Source: Thermoflavimicrobium daqui
Lineage (GTDB): Bacteria > Bacillota > Bacilli > Thermoactinomycetales > Thermoactinomycetaceae
NCBI RefSeq assembly: GCF_003313465.1
Contig: NZ_KZ845664.1
Coordinates: 1-64,000, forward strand
Length of the DNA: 64,000 bases
Direction: 5' to 3'
Within the stretch, counting starts at the first letter, position 1; each line of letters opens with the position of its first letter. The position numbers were made by a program, and so were the translations under genes. Below the pieces are notes generated by a model, which worked only from the letters and a program-made list of their open reading frames with translations, did no database searches and was not told where the DNA came from. Of this stretch, positions 8,475 to 17,665 are shown in pieces.

Positions 8475-8704
8475 TGAGGCATACAGTAGAGTTACTTATG
8501 AAAAATAAAACAACAGCATTATCTAGGGTACTAGGTTTATATACCCGACGAGGACTGGAAATTGATCAATTAACATTTAATGAAATGGAAAATCCAGAAC
8601 TCTCGCATATGTCTATTACTATGAAATGTGATCCCAGTGTTCTGGATCAGATGGTGAAACTATTGGACAAACAAATTGATGTTCTTCAAGTACAAAAGGT
8701 TTAA
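8474..8704 (+). CDS. ilvN: Acetolactate synthase small subunit, short ACT-domain form
   Basis: Only 76 aa, essentially one ACT domain (HTVELLMKNKTTALSRVLGLYTRRGLEIDQL), which binds valine-type effectors and activates the catalytic subunit. Bacillus IlvH is about 170 aa with a second C-terminal domain; this protein lacks it and is closer in size to enterobacterial IlvM. The start overlaps the ilvB stop by one base (TAATG). It may be less sensitive to valine, as known for IlvM-type subunits, but that is inference. Confidence 0.88.
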   Translation: MRHTVELLMKNKTTALSRVLGLYTRRGLEIDQLTFNEMENPELSHMSITMKCDPSVLDQMVKLLDKQIDVLQVQKV

Positions 8705-8759
8705 GATGAATAGTCAGATCACGTAAAACAATCAAAATCATCAAAATAGTTACAAATAA

Positions 8760-9758
<999 letters not shown>

Positions 9759-9786
9759 TTATCTTTTTGCGGGGGAATAAGCCGAT

Positions 9787-11052
9787 ATGAGTGAAACAGT
9801 AACACTGAACAGTGTAACCGTAGAAGATATTGTTTTAGCAAATCATGTGTTAAAAGATGTGGTAGGCAAAACTCCTTTGCAAAAAAATAAGCGTCTATCT
9901 GAGCGCTATAACTGTCAGGTTTACTTAAAACGAGAGGACTTACAGATTATCCGCTCATTTAAGATCAGAGGAGCTTACCACTTCATCCGTAATCTATCTG
10001 CTGATGAGCTAAGACGGGGAATTGTGTGTGCGAGTGCAGGAAATCATGCACAAGGTGTGGCTTATTCGTGTCATGATCTAAAGATTCGTGGAAAAATCTT
10101 TATGCCCTCAACCACACCCAGTCAAAAAGTTTCTCAGGTGAGATTATTTGGTGGCGAATATGTTGAAGTCATTCTAACTGGAGATACCTTTGATGATGCA
10201 TTTGCGGAAGCGATGCTTGTTTGTGATAAGGAAAATATGACGTTTGTCCATCCATTTGATGCACCAGAGGTGATCGCCGGTCAGGGCACCGTTGGCTTTG
10301 AGATTATGAATGATATCAGGGAGCCTATTGACTATGTATTTGTGAGCATTGGTGGAGGAGGATTGGCTGCTGGGGTAGGAACTTATATTAAAGGGATCAG
10401 TCCTTCTACCAAAATCATCGGTGTAGAGCCAGCGGGTGCTCCAGCAATGAAACAAACATTGGCTTTGGACGAGTTGGTTACTCTCCATCAGATTGATAAG
10501 TTTGTTGATGGTGCAGCAGTACAGCAGGTAGGTAGACTTACTTCGGAGATTTGTAAAGAAGTTTTAGACGATATCATCGTTGTACCTGAGGGGAAAGTTT
10601 GTACGACTATTTTGGAGTTATATAACGAAAATGCCATTGTAGCAGAACCGGCAGGTGCACTACCACTGGCTGCACTCGACACTTACCAAGATCAAATTCA
10701 AGGGAAAAATGTCGTTTGTATCATAAGTGGTGGAAATAATGATATTGATCGGATGCAGGAGATCAAAGAAAGATCCTTATTATATGAGGGATTAAAGCAC
10801 TACTTTATTATTAGCTTTCCACAACGAGCTGGTTCTTTGCGCGAATTTATCAATCAAGTATTAGGACCTACCGATGATATTACTCATTTTGAGTACACCA
10901 AAAAGAATGATCGTGAAAAAGGTCCAGCATTGGTAGGGATTGAGCTTAAAAATAAAGAGGATTATCATGGGCTGATTAGGCAGATGAGGCAGCATCAAAT
11001 TCATTATATAGAAGTAAATAAAGACTCGAATTTATTTCATTTATTGGTATAA
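9787..11052 (+). CDS. ilvA: Threonine dehydratase, biosynthetic
   Basis: A PLP-dependent threonine deaminase, 421 aa, making 2-oxobutyrate, the committed step to isoleucine. The PLP lysine is in SFKIRGAY (about residue 58), the phosphate-binding glycine loop is SIGGGGLAAGVG, and CASAGNHAQGVA is conserved. The C-terminal part from about residue 330 is one ACT-like regulatory domain (YFIISFPQRAGSLREFINQVLG), matching the single-domain Bacillus type. It lies between ilvC and ilvD; a strong stem-loop follows it. Confidence 0.95.
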   Translation: MSETVTLNSVTVEDIVLANHVLKDVVGKTPLQKNKRLSERYNCQVYLKREDLQIIRSFKIRGAYHFIRNLSADELRRGIVCASAGNHAQGVAYSCHDLKIRGKIFMPSTTPSQKVSQVRLFGGEYVEVILTGDTFDDAFAEAMLVCDKENMTFVHPFDAPEVIAGQGTVGFEIMNDIREPIDYVFVSIGGGGLAAGVGTYIKGISPSTKIIGVEPAGAPAMKQTLALDELVTLHQIDKFVDGAAVQQVGRLTSEICKEVLDDIIVVPEGKVCTTILELYNENAIVAEPAGALPLAALDTYQDQIQGKNVVCIISGGNNDIDRMQEIKERSLLYEGLKHYFIISFPQRAGSLREFINQVLGPTDDITHFEYTKKNDREKGPALVGIELKNKEDYHGLIRQMRQHQIHYIEVNKDSNLFHLLV

Positions 11053-11062
11053 AGATGGGCTT

Positions 11063-11119
11063 CTGGTCTTTCGGTCAGTCGTGTTTTAAAAGGTTGTGAT
11101 CGAAAGACCAGTAGTTTTT
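11063..11119 (+). terminator. Stem-loop between ilvA and ilvD
   Basis: CTGGTCTTTCG (11063-11073) pairs perfectly with CGAAAGACCAG (11101-11111), followed by TAGTTTTTA. It lies inside the gene series, so it probably reduces readthrough into ilvD or stabilises the upstream message. Confidence 0.65.
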
Positions 11120-11170
11120 ATTACAGAAATAACGATAGGATTTAATCCTAAGGAGTAGGGAGGAAGATAT

Positions 11171-12856
11171 ATGAAAAAGATGAGAAGCGATATCATTAAA
11201 CGTGGGTTTGATCGGGCCCCACATCGAAGCCTGTTAAGAGCAACAGGCGTTATTCAAGATGACTCAGATTGGGATAAACCATTTATCGCGATTGCAAACT
11301 CCTATATTGATATTATTCCAGGACATGTACATTTACAGGAGTTTGGAAAGTTGGTTAAAGAAGCAGTGCGGGAAGCTGGAGGTGTCCCGTTCGAATTTAA
11401 TACCATTGGAGTAGATGATGGGATTGCTATGGGGCATATTGGCATGCGTTATTCACTCCCTAGTCGAGAGCTAATCGCCGACTCGATTGAAACAGTTGTT
11501 TCCGCACACGCTTTTGATGGCCTAATCTGTATTCCCAATTGTGATAAGATTACACCTGGCATGATGATGGCAGCACTTCGTGTCAACATTCCAACGATCA
11601 TTGTAACAGGTGGGCCTATGAAAGCAGGTAAAACCTCTGATGGTCGCTCCATTTCCCTCGCTTCCGTCTTTGAAGGAGTTGGAGCACTACAAGCAGGGAA
11701 AATTACGGAGAAAAATCTAGAGGAACTAGAGAAATATGGTTGTCCAACATGTGGCTCCTGTTCAGGAATGTTCACTGCGAATTCGATGAACTGTTTGGCC
11801 GAAGCGATTGGATTGGCACTACCAGGAAATGGGACTATTTTGGCAGTTTCTGAAGATAGAAGAGAGTTAATTAAACGAGCGGCAAAACAAATCATGCATC
11901 TGATTGAGATCGATCTAAAGCCAAGAGATATAGTTACAGAAGAAGCGATTGATAATGCCTTTGCATTGGATATGGCAATGGGTGGATCATCGAATACTGT
12001 ATTACATACACTGGCTATTGCCAATGAGGCAGGTCTCGATTATTCACTCGATCGAATCAACCAAGTAGCAGAGAGAGTTCCTCATTTGGCTAAGATTAGT
12101 CCAGCATCTGAGTATCATATTGAAGATGTGCACAGGGCAGGTGGTGTTTCCGCTATTTTACATGAGCTGAGTAAAAAAGAGGGAGCTTTGTATCTGAATA
12201 CAAAAACAGTAACGGGAAAAACCTTAGGTGAAAACATTGCTGGACATGAAATTAAAGATCAAGAAGTGATTCGCCCACTTAATCATCCACATTCGGAAAA
12301 AGGTGGATTAACGATCCTATTTGGGAATCTTGCACCTGATGGGGCGGTTATTAAATCGGGGGCGGTACAGGGTGGCATACGACAGCATGTTGGTCCTGCG
12401 GTTGTATTTAACTCACAAGATGAAGCTCTTGAAGGAATTTCTACTGGTAAGGTTAAAGAAGGAGATGTTGTTATTATTCGCTATGAAGGACCTAAAGGTG
12501 GACCAGGGATGCCAGAAATGCTAGCTCCCACTTCACTCATAACGGGGATGGGGCTTGGTGCTAAAGTAGCTCTGATCACAGATGGCCGCTTTTCAGGAGC
12601 AACCCGGGGACTGAGTGTAGGTCATATTTCCCCTGAAGCAGCAGAAGGTGGGCCCATCGCATTGATTGAAGATGGAGATATCGTGGTTATTGATATCCCA
12701 GAACGAAAACTTGAGGTAAAAGTTTCACCAGAAGAAATGGATCGGCGTCGATCCCGATGGACTGGCTTTAAATCGAAAGTCAAAACAGGATTTCTTGGGC
12801 GTTATTCAAAGCTTGTTACATCAGCAAGTACGGGTGGCATCCTTAGAATCGATTGA
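11171..12856 (+). CDS. ilvD: Dihydroxy-acid dehydratase
   Basis: An iron-sulfur dehydratase, 561 aa, producing the 2-oxo acids used by IlvE. Cluster cysteines are visible in [11 protein letters not shown] and in [20 protein letters not shown], and substrate/Mg residues in [20 protein letters not shown]. The C-terminal [12 protein letters not shown] and [20 protein letters not shown] blocks are intact. It has a strong AGGAGTAGGGAGG ribosome site. It ends the operon; the leuABCD genes of leucine synthesis do not follow. Confidence 0.97.
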   Translation: MKKMRSDIIKRGFDRAPHRSLLRATGVIQDDSDWDKPFIAIANSYIDIIPGHVHLQEFGKLVKEAVREAGGVPFEFNTIGVDDGIAMGHIGMRYSLPSRELIADSIETVVSAHAFDGLICIPNCDKITPGMMMAALRVNIPTIIVTGGPMKAGKTSDGRSISLASVFEGVGALQAGKITEKNLEELEKYGCPTCGSCSGMFTANSMNCLAEAIGLALPGNGTILAVSEDRRELIKRAAKQIMHLIEIDLKPRDIVTEEAIDNAFALDMAMGGSSNTVLHTLAIANEAGLDYSLDRINQVAERVPHLAKISPASEYHIEDVHRAGGVSAILHELSKKEGALYLNTKTVTGKTLGENIAGHEIKDQEVIRPLNHPHSEKGGLTILFGNLAPDGAVIKSGAVQGGIRQHVGPAVVFNSQDEALEGISTGKVKEGDVVIIRYEGPKGGPGMPEMLAPTSLITGMGLGAKVALITDGRFSGATRGLSVGHISPEAAEGGPIALIEDGDIVVIDIPERKLEVKVSPEEMDRRRSRWTGFKSKVKTGFLGRYSKLVTSASTGGILRID

Positions 12857-12888
12857 ATTTTATAGAAAAAGATGAAAATTCATGATAA

Positions 12889-12985
12889 TTGCCGACAGGA
12901 GACTCGCCGTTTCAAAGGCGTAGAGGAATGGTGGCGTTGTTCGGTATCCCCTATATAAGGGGATGCTTAGAACAACAATTTTTTC
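12889..12985 (+). ncRNA. Candidate structured RNA or terminator after ilvD
   Basis: Two consecutive helices: CTCGCC/GGCGTAGAG with a GTTTCAAA loop (about 12902-12924), then TTGTTC/GAACAA enclosing TCCCC/GGGGA (about 12938-12976), ending in T6. The 3' helix plus T-run is a good intrinsic terminator for ilvD. The extra 5' helix is unexplained. No promoter was identified, so an independent small RNA is only a possibility. Confidence 0.4.
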
Positions 12986-13096
12986 TTGCAGGTCCTCCTT
13001 TTAAAGTGATATCAGTTGGGTACTTTTTGTACTAAAGGCACTCCTAACTTTAAATACAGGGACTGTATCAGCATGACTGATGTAGTACGGGTAGCT

Positions 13097-13186
13097 GTCA
13101 ACCTGCCCACGATGTATCGTCAATTCAAGGCAGGAGTCTCCATGCCGTTTGTACTGCTGGATAGATACAAGCTCACCATTTCAATG
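13097..13186 (-). repeat. Dispersed repeat, family A (copy 1)
   Basis: About 90 bp matching the plus-strand segment 29834-29923 at roughly 80 of 90 positions, including GGTGAGCTTGTATCT, CCAGCAGTACAAA and TTGAATTGACGATACATCG. Neither copy encodes a convincing protein. The conservation and non-coding nature suggest the relic of a mobile element's non-coding end; the element type is not known. A 60-codon frame here is not considered real. Confidence 0.65.
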
Positions 13187-13244
13187 ATGAGTAGTTGACC
13201 TTTAGTGAATATAGTATCTCTATTGGACATTCAAGTTACTGGAA

Positions 13245-13295
13245 GGCTGTTGACAAACTATCACTAAGGAAACTTTGTCAACAGCCGATATTTTT
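13245..13295 (+). terminator. Hairpin with T-rich tail
   Basis: GGCTGTTGACAAA (13245-13257) pairs perfectly with TTTGTCAACAGCC (13274-13286), followed by GATATTTTT. It may be the end of the repeat-A remnant, or a terminator reading toward the convergent small gene. Confidence 0.65.
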
Positions 13296-13349
13296 CCTTT
13301 TATTTTGTAGATGGTTTGAATATACTTCTTTATTTCTTATCTTTGTAGT

Positions 13350-13601
13350 CTAAAAAATAAAGATTGGAACAAAGAAGCGGAACGGGATAAAGATGGGAAA
13401 AATAAATCTAAACCAACTCGTATGTGTTTGTCTATTGCTTCTTTGTGTTGAATATTGAGCTGGTATAAATATAATTCCATTTTTCCGAACCTCTTTAATT
13501 GTCCCATAAAGGACTTTCCCATTTTTAAGAAGAAGCTTAGTAGGCTTTCCAATATGCTGAAGATTTAATTGATGTGGTGGAACATATTTAAACTTTTTCA
13601 T
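13350..13601 (-). CDS. Small protein with a barrel-like core and aromatic tail
   Basis: 83 aa from ATG 13601 (GGGGGAG 5 nt upstream; the frame extends five codons further without a site). The core KLLLKNGKVLYGTIKEVRK followed by NGIIFIPAQ alternates like a small five-stranded SH3/Sm-like barrel, as in DUF2642 spore-coat-associated proteins. The C-terminal 20 residues are almost all Phe, Ile, Pro and Arg (FRFIFPIFIPFRFF). Such tails occur in spore or surface proteins, but I cannot name the family. It stands alone. Confidence 0.6.
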   Translation of the reverse strand: MKKFKYVPPHQLNLQHIGKPTKLLLKNGKVLYGTIKEVRKNGIIFIPAQYSTQRSNRQTHTSWFRFIFPIFIPFRFFVPIFIF

Positions 13602-14059
13602 ACTTCTCCCCCTCATTCAATTTCGTACATACACATAGGTTCAAAGATCATATTTTTGAATCGACTCGACTCGGGACTAAGTGTTTCAAAAGCATAGACT
13701 TAAGGAGTTATCTTGGACTTTGAAATCTAATGGTCAGCTCAAAAAGATAAATGACTGATTAAGAGGGTAACTGCTATTTTATATAGAATCATATGTAATA
13801 ATAAGAAAATTGGAACAAGGTGAAATAACCAAATTTAGCATATAGGAAAAGAAAGAGGCTCATATGAGTTGAATAAGGGGGATACTTTTTGCCTAAATTG
13901 TAGCATGATATGAGGAAATGGATCATATATGTACGTTAATGTGATTCTGTACTGTATATGATCGCATTGATTATTTTATTAGATTGGAATTTTCTATTAG
14001 AGGTTATTGCATGAATCAGCCACGGATCACTTCCTCACTAACTACCGCCCAATATCAGT

Positions 14060-14141
14060 CAAAAGTCGATTCTAGACAAAAACCATTTGCGGCTTCGAGT
14101 AGGAATGATCTAGGTTTTGAGTCGAATGATGCAACATGCTC
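14060..14141 (+). repeat. Dispersed intergenic repeat, family B (copy 2)
   Basis: It shares CAAAAGTCGAT, GCGGCTTC, TAGGAATGATCTAGGTTTTGA, TCGAATGATGCAACA and GCTC with the copy at 33427. It lies in the otherwise empty gap 13602-14175, close to the 3' end of cbiZ. Apart from this repeat I see nothing in that gap. Confidence 0.75.
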
Positions 14142-14175
14142 TAGTATTCATATCTAGTAGAAAAAACTTGCATAT

Positions 14176-14859
14176 CTAAAATAGCTCTTGGAGTCCTATC
14201 TGATACACCGTCTGGTAGACTAATTCGCCGATAGCACTACCCAGTGGGCTTAGAATACCAGTGTATTCATGAAGATAGCGACCGATTGACTGCTGAGTAC
14301 TGGCAATAACAATGGCATCCGTGTTGGTGCCAGTGGCAAGATGACCATCCTGATCTTTCACTCCTAAATCTTGTAAAGCTGCACTTTTGGCTTCAGTAGC
14401 AGTGATAATGGCGTTAACCATAGCATAAGAAGTGAGAGATCCGTCGATTACAATGATGATATTGATCGTTCCAGGTAAAGGATTCCAAGTATGAGTAGCG
14501 ATTTTTTTACCTGCACGTGTGGCGTTTCCAAAACCGGCGGTTGTCCAGACAGCTAGACGAAAGAATTCGTTTTCACGAGTCTGGAATGTCCCCCTTTCAA
14601 TATAAGCTGCAGTAAGTAGAGTAACTGTATCGGTCAAGGAAAAGCCATTTTCTTTTAACCAAGTTTGTGTCTCTTGTCTAGGGCTTACTGGGCAGTAGGA
14701 CTTAGGTACATGACGGTTTACAATCGTAGTTGCTTGTTCTTTACCAATAATAGCGCTAGTTAATACTTGCAAAGGTTGAGCAGACTGGATCACAAGATAT
14801 TCGGGATTGGCTTGATAAGAGATTGGCCAACTTGAAGCCGTAAATACAGTATTCATCAT
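14176..14859 (-). CDS. cbiZ: Adenosylcobinamide amidohydrolase (CbiZ family)
   Basis: 227 aa of the CbiZ family, which cleaves the aminopropanol arm of adenosylcobinamide to give adenosylcobyric acid for corrinoid salvage. Conserved blocks are GFGNATRAGK, PGTINIIIVID, and ATGTNTDAIVIA near the C-terminus. Two ATGs open the gene after AAAGGAAGG. No other cobalamin gene and no cobalamin riboswitch lies nearby, so it stands as a single salvage gene between repeat B and the RsgA-type gene. Confidence 0.88.
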   Translation of the reverse strand: MMNTVFTASSWPISYQANPEYLVIQSAQPLQVLTSAIIGKEQATTIVNRHVPKSYCPVSPRQETQTWLKENGFSLTDTVTLLTAAYIERGTFQTRENEFFRLAVWTTAGFGNATRAGKKIATHTWNPLPGTINIIIVIDGSLTSYAMVNAIITATEAKSAALQDLGVKDQDGHLATGTNTDAIVIASTQQSIGRYLHEYTGILSPLGSAIGELVYQTVYQIGLQELF

Positions 14860-14948
14860 ATAACCTTCCTTTAAAGATAGCGAATGAGTAGAAATTAGTT
14901 TAGGAGACCAACTGAATATAATTAGTAGTCACTATTCCCATATAGGGT

Positions 14949-14984
14949 GGTTTTCCTTTTCTGGAAATACAGAAAAGGAAAACC
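14949..14984 (-). terminator. Long stem-loop after the RsgA-type gene
   Basis: GGTTTTCCTTTTCTG (14949-14963) pairs perfectly with CAGAAAAGGAAAACC (14970-14984), a 15-bp stem with a 6-nt loop. It starts 15 nt past the GTPase stop. There is no long T-run after it, so it may be a message-stabilising hairpin instead. Confidence 0.55.
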
Positions 14985-14998
14985 AAGTAGAGGTAGCT

Positions 14999-16075
14999 TT
15001 ATTTTAATCTTTTTTTATTTTTAAGATGTTGGCGCTGTTCATGAGATCTTTGTTTCCAAAGTTTTTTCTCTTCTAGTTCTTTCTTTTTATCTGTTTTCCT
15101 AGCGTGATAATCGAGTTCTTTTTGTAACTTAAGAAAAGAAATATATCGCTCTAGCTTTAATGTTCCGTCGCGTAAGGCTTGCAAAATGGCACAGTCTGGT
15201 TCAGATTGATGTGAACAATTTCGAAAATGACAGGAATCGGCAAGTATTTGAATATCAGTGAATGTCTCATCCATTCCAGTGTGAATATTCCCAATTTGAA
15301 TTTCTCGCATACCTGGTGTATCGATTAGACAGCCGCCGTGAGGAAGAGGAATTAGCTCACGATAGGTAGTGGTATGCCTTCCACGTCCATCTTTCTCCCG
15401 AATGGCTTGTGTTTTTTGGACTTCCTGTCCCACAAGTTGGTTAGCGAGTGTTGACTTTCCAACACCAGAGGAACCAAGTAAGCCAATAGTTTGTCCAGAT
15501 TGGAGATAGGTAGTTAATTCGTCTATACCTTGATTCATGTAGACACTAATGCAATGAATGGGTACACCAATAGCAATTTGTTCGACTTGTCTTCGTTTTG
15601 AGTCGATATCATAACATAGATCGGCTTTGCTTAAAATAATAATTGGCTGAGCTCCACTCTCCCAAGCGAGAATTAGATACCTCTCAAGTCGTCGCATATT
15701 TAAGTCTTCATGAAGGGATTGTACCAAAAATACTGTATCCATGTTGGCACAAACGATCTGTTTTTCTATAGTGGATCCTACAGCTTGTCGCCAAAAAGTG
15801 GTGCGACGCGGAATAACACGATGAATGACCGCTTTTGATTCCTCTTTTTGCAAGGTAAGCGCAACCCAATCACCAACGCATGGATAATCAAAAGAATAGA
15901 CAGCTCCAAAACGGAATTTTCCAGAAATCGAAGCTAAAACTTCTCCATGTTCAGTAATCACACGATAAAGACGTTTATGTTGTAAGATAACTCGCCCTAA
16001 TTCAAACCCCTCTTTGGATAATATTTCTTTAATTTGGTTATGTTCAGACTTCCAACCATAATTTTTAAGAATCAA
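14999..16075 (-). CDS. Ribosome small-subunit-dependent GTPase, RsgA/YjeQ family
   Basis: A circularly permuted GTPase, 358 aa, that assists late maturation of the 30S subunit. The order is an N-terminal OB-like region (about 40-90), G4-like SKADL, G1 GSSGVGKSTLANQLVG, G3 DTPGMRE, then the zinc-binding Cys cluster CHFRNCSHQSEPDC, and a basic Lys/Arg/Glu-rich tail. The start is TTG 16075 with AGGGAGG 8 nt upstream. The canonical Bacillus rsgA (yloQ) sits near prpC-prkC; here the context differs, so this may be a second paralogue. Confidence 0.88.
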   Translation of the reverse strand: MILKNYGWKSEHNQIKEILSKEGFELGRVILQHKRLYRVITEHGEVLASISGKFRFGAVYSFDYPCVGDWVALTLQKEESKAVIHRVIPRRTTFWRQAVGSTIEKQIVCANMDTVFLVQSLHEDLNMRRLERYLILAWESGAQPIIILSKADLCYDIDSKRRQVEQIAIGVPIHCISVYMNQGIDELTTYLQSGQTIGLLGSSGVGKSTLANQLVGQEVQKTQAIREKDGRGRHTTTYRELIPLPHGGCLIDTPGMREIQIGNIHTGMDETFTDIQILADSCHFRNCSHQSEPDCAILQALRDGTLKLERYISFLKLQKELDYHARKTDKKKELEEKKLWKQRSHEQRQHLKNKKRLK

Positions 16076-16102
16076 TTGAATTTCCTCCCTGTGTATTAGG
16101 TT

Positions 16103-16145
16103 TCACAGGGAAATTTATTTTTAGATGAATAAGGTTTCCCTGTGA
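16103..16145 (-). promoter_or_regulatory. Inverted repeat upstream of the RsgA-type gene
   Basis: TCACAGGGAAA (16103-16113) and TTTCCCTGTGA (16135-16145) form an 11-bp perfect inverted repeat, and a third partial copy (CCCTGTG) overlaps the ribosome site. It could be a leader hairpin controlling translation or an operator. Confidence 0.45.
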
Positions 16146-16314
16146 TTCTCTTTCGTTTTAGCTTCAATCCATATCATATTGACATCACTCCTTCGAATTG
16201 ATGTATTCAAACTATAAAGGAATATTTACTTATTTTAGCATACGAGAGACAAACTTAACCAACATGTTTTTAACGATGAGAGGACAGACTGTAAACAAGA
16301 ACTTGGAGTGAAGG

Positions 16315-17016
16315 ATGGCGAACAGGATGATCAATGAAAACGAGCGTAGACAATTGATTGAGCAACTAATTAATGAAAAAAGACAATTGGAAAGTCGATT
16401 AAATCGCACCCGTCATTATGGACTTGAGACAGGGATGAACGATTCAGTTGGCGAGCTCTCAGGATATGATAATCATCCAGCTGATTTAGGGAGTGAAATG
16501 TATGAACGAGGGAAAGATTTAGCCTTAAATCAAGCTGATGAAAGACATTTACATGAAATCGAGGAAGCGTTAGGGAGAATGGAATCAGGAGAATATGGTT
16601 ATTGTAAAGTATGTCATCAAGCCATTCCATTTGAGAGATTGGAGGCAATTCCCACGACTGCTTATTGTAAAGAGCATTCACCTGAACAAATTTCCTCCAT
16701 AAAACGTCCTATAGAAGAAGAAGTCATGGGATTTTATCAACATAAATTTATGGATCGTAGTGATTATAATGGTTATGATGGAGAAGATGCTTGGCAAGAA
16801 GTTGAGCAATATGGGACTTCAAATCCACCCGATTATTTTCAAGATGGTGAGAGTTATAATGAGCTTACTATTGATCATAATGAGCAGCGTGGTTATGTCG
16901 ATTTAGTCGAAGGTTTTACTATCACTGATATGGACGGAAATAGCCCTGAAATCACCGAAATCACGCATAATGAGCCGTATCGACTGAAAGATCATGAAGA
17001 AAAAGAACGTTTTTAA
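16315..17016 (+). CDS. ylyA: DksA/TraR-type zinc-finger protein, YteA/YlyA family
   Basis: 233 aa. The N-terminal coiled-coil is followed by SGYDNHPADLGSEMYERGKDLAL, typical of the YteA sporulation-associated family, then a DksA-like zinc finger CKVCHQAIPFERLEAIPTTAYCKEH in which the last ligand is His. The acidic C-terminal half is characteristic of YteA/YlyA. Relatives act on RNA polymerase; B. subtilis YlyA stimulates sigma-G genes in the forespore. Its place directly upstream of lspA is the same as ylyA in B. subtilis. ATG 16315 follows GGAGTGAAGG. A terminator separates it from lspA. Confidence 0.88.
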   Translation: MANRMINENERRQLIEQLINEKRQLESRLNRTRHYGLETGMNDSVGELSGYDNHPADLGSEMYERGKDLALNQADERHLHEIEEALGRMESGEYGYCKVCHQAIPFERLEAIPTTAYCKEHSPEQISSIKRPIEEEVMGFYQHKFMDRSDYNGYDGEDAWQEVEQYGTSNPPDYFQDGESYNELTIDHNEQRGYVDLVEGFTITDMDGNSPEITEITHNEPYRLKDHEEKERF

Positions 17017-17031
17017 GAGATAGAGTTTACA

Positions 17032-17067
17032 GCGGTTCGTTATATAAAAATAACGAATCGCGATTTT
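17032..17067 (+). terminator. Intrinsic terminator after ylyA
   Basis: GCGGTTCGTTA (17032-17042) pairs with TAACGAATCGC (17051-17061) with one mismatch and is followed by ATTTTT. Confidence 0.75.
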
Positions 17068-17176
17068 TGCCCGTTATTCTTTATATCGTCATTTAACCTA
17101 TTTTCTTGTCTCTTCTTTGTTAGCTATGCTACAATCAGGTGGTAAATTGAACTGAGGAGACAGGAGGAAGAGTGGT

Positions 17177-17665
17177 TTGCGCTACTTTTTATTAGCTATA
17201 GTAATTGTAGCATTGGATCAATGGTCGAAATGGCTTGTGGTAAGCAAAATGGTTTTAAGTGAATCAATTCCTATTATAGATGGCTTCTTCTATATCACCT
17301 CGCACCGAAATCGAGGAGCAGCTTTTGGAATTTTGGAAAATCAACAATGGTTATTTATTATCGTTACTTTTCTTGTTATTGGTGGTGTAATCTATTATAT
17401 CTGGAAAGAGAAAAAAAGTTCACAACAACCTGTGATGCTGTGGGCACTTTCCCTTATTTTAGGTGGTGCAATTGGAAATCTAATTGATCGAATTCGTTCA
17501 GGTGAAGTCGTTGATTTTATTCATTTACAATTTGGTAGTTATCATTATCCGATTTTTAATATTGCAGACTCAGCGATCGTCATTGGTGTTATCCTATTTG
17601 CGATTTTTATGTTATTTACCCCAGATATAGAAAAAAAGAAAAATCAAGAGGTGGGGGAGTCTTAA
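17177..17665 (+). CDS. lspA: Lipoprotein signal peptidase (signal peptidase II)
   Basis: A 162-aa aspartyl protease with four membrane helices that cleaves the signal peptide of diacylglyceryl-modified prolipoproteins; this window alone encodes several such lipoproteins. Family boxes seen: DQWSKW near the N-terminus, HRNRGAAFGIL, GGAIGNLIDRIRSGEVVDF (first catalytic Asp) and FNIADSAI (second catalytic Asp). The start is TTG 17177 with GGAGG 9 nt upstream. It abuts the pseudouridine synthase gene with no gap. Confidence 0.95.
   Translation: MRYFLLAIVIVALDQWSKWLVVSKMVLSESIPIIDGFFYITSHRNRGAAFGILENQQWLFIIVTFLVIGGVIYYIWKEKKSSQQPVMLWALSLILGGAIGNLIDRIRSGEVVDFIHLQFGSYHYPIFNIADSAIVIGVILFAIFMLFTPDIEKKKNQEVGES

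Noticed and set aside
13016-13198. 60-codon frame over repeat A
   Set aside because: No ribosome site; the conserved stretch is not conserved as protein in the second copy at 29834.
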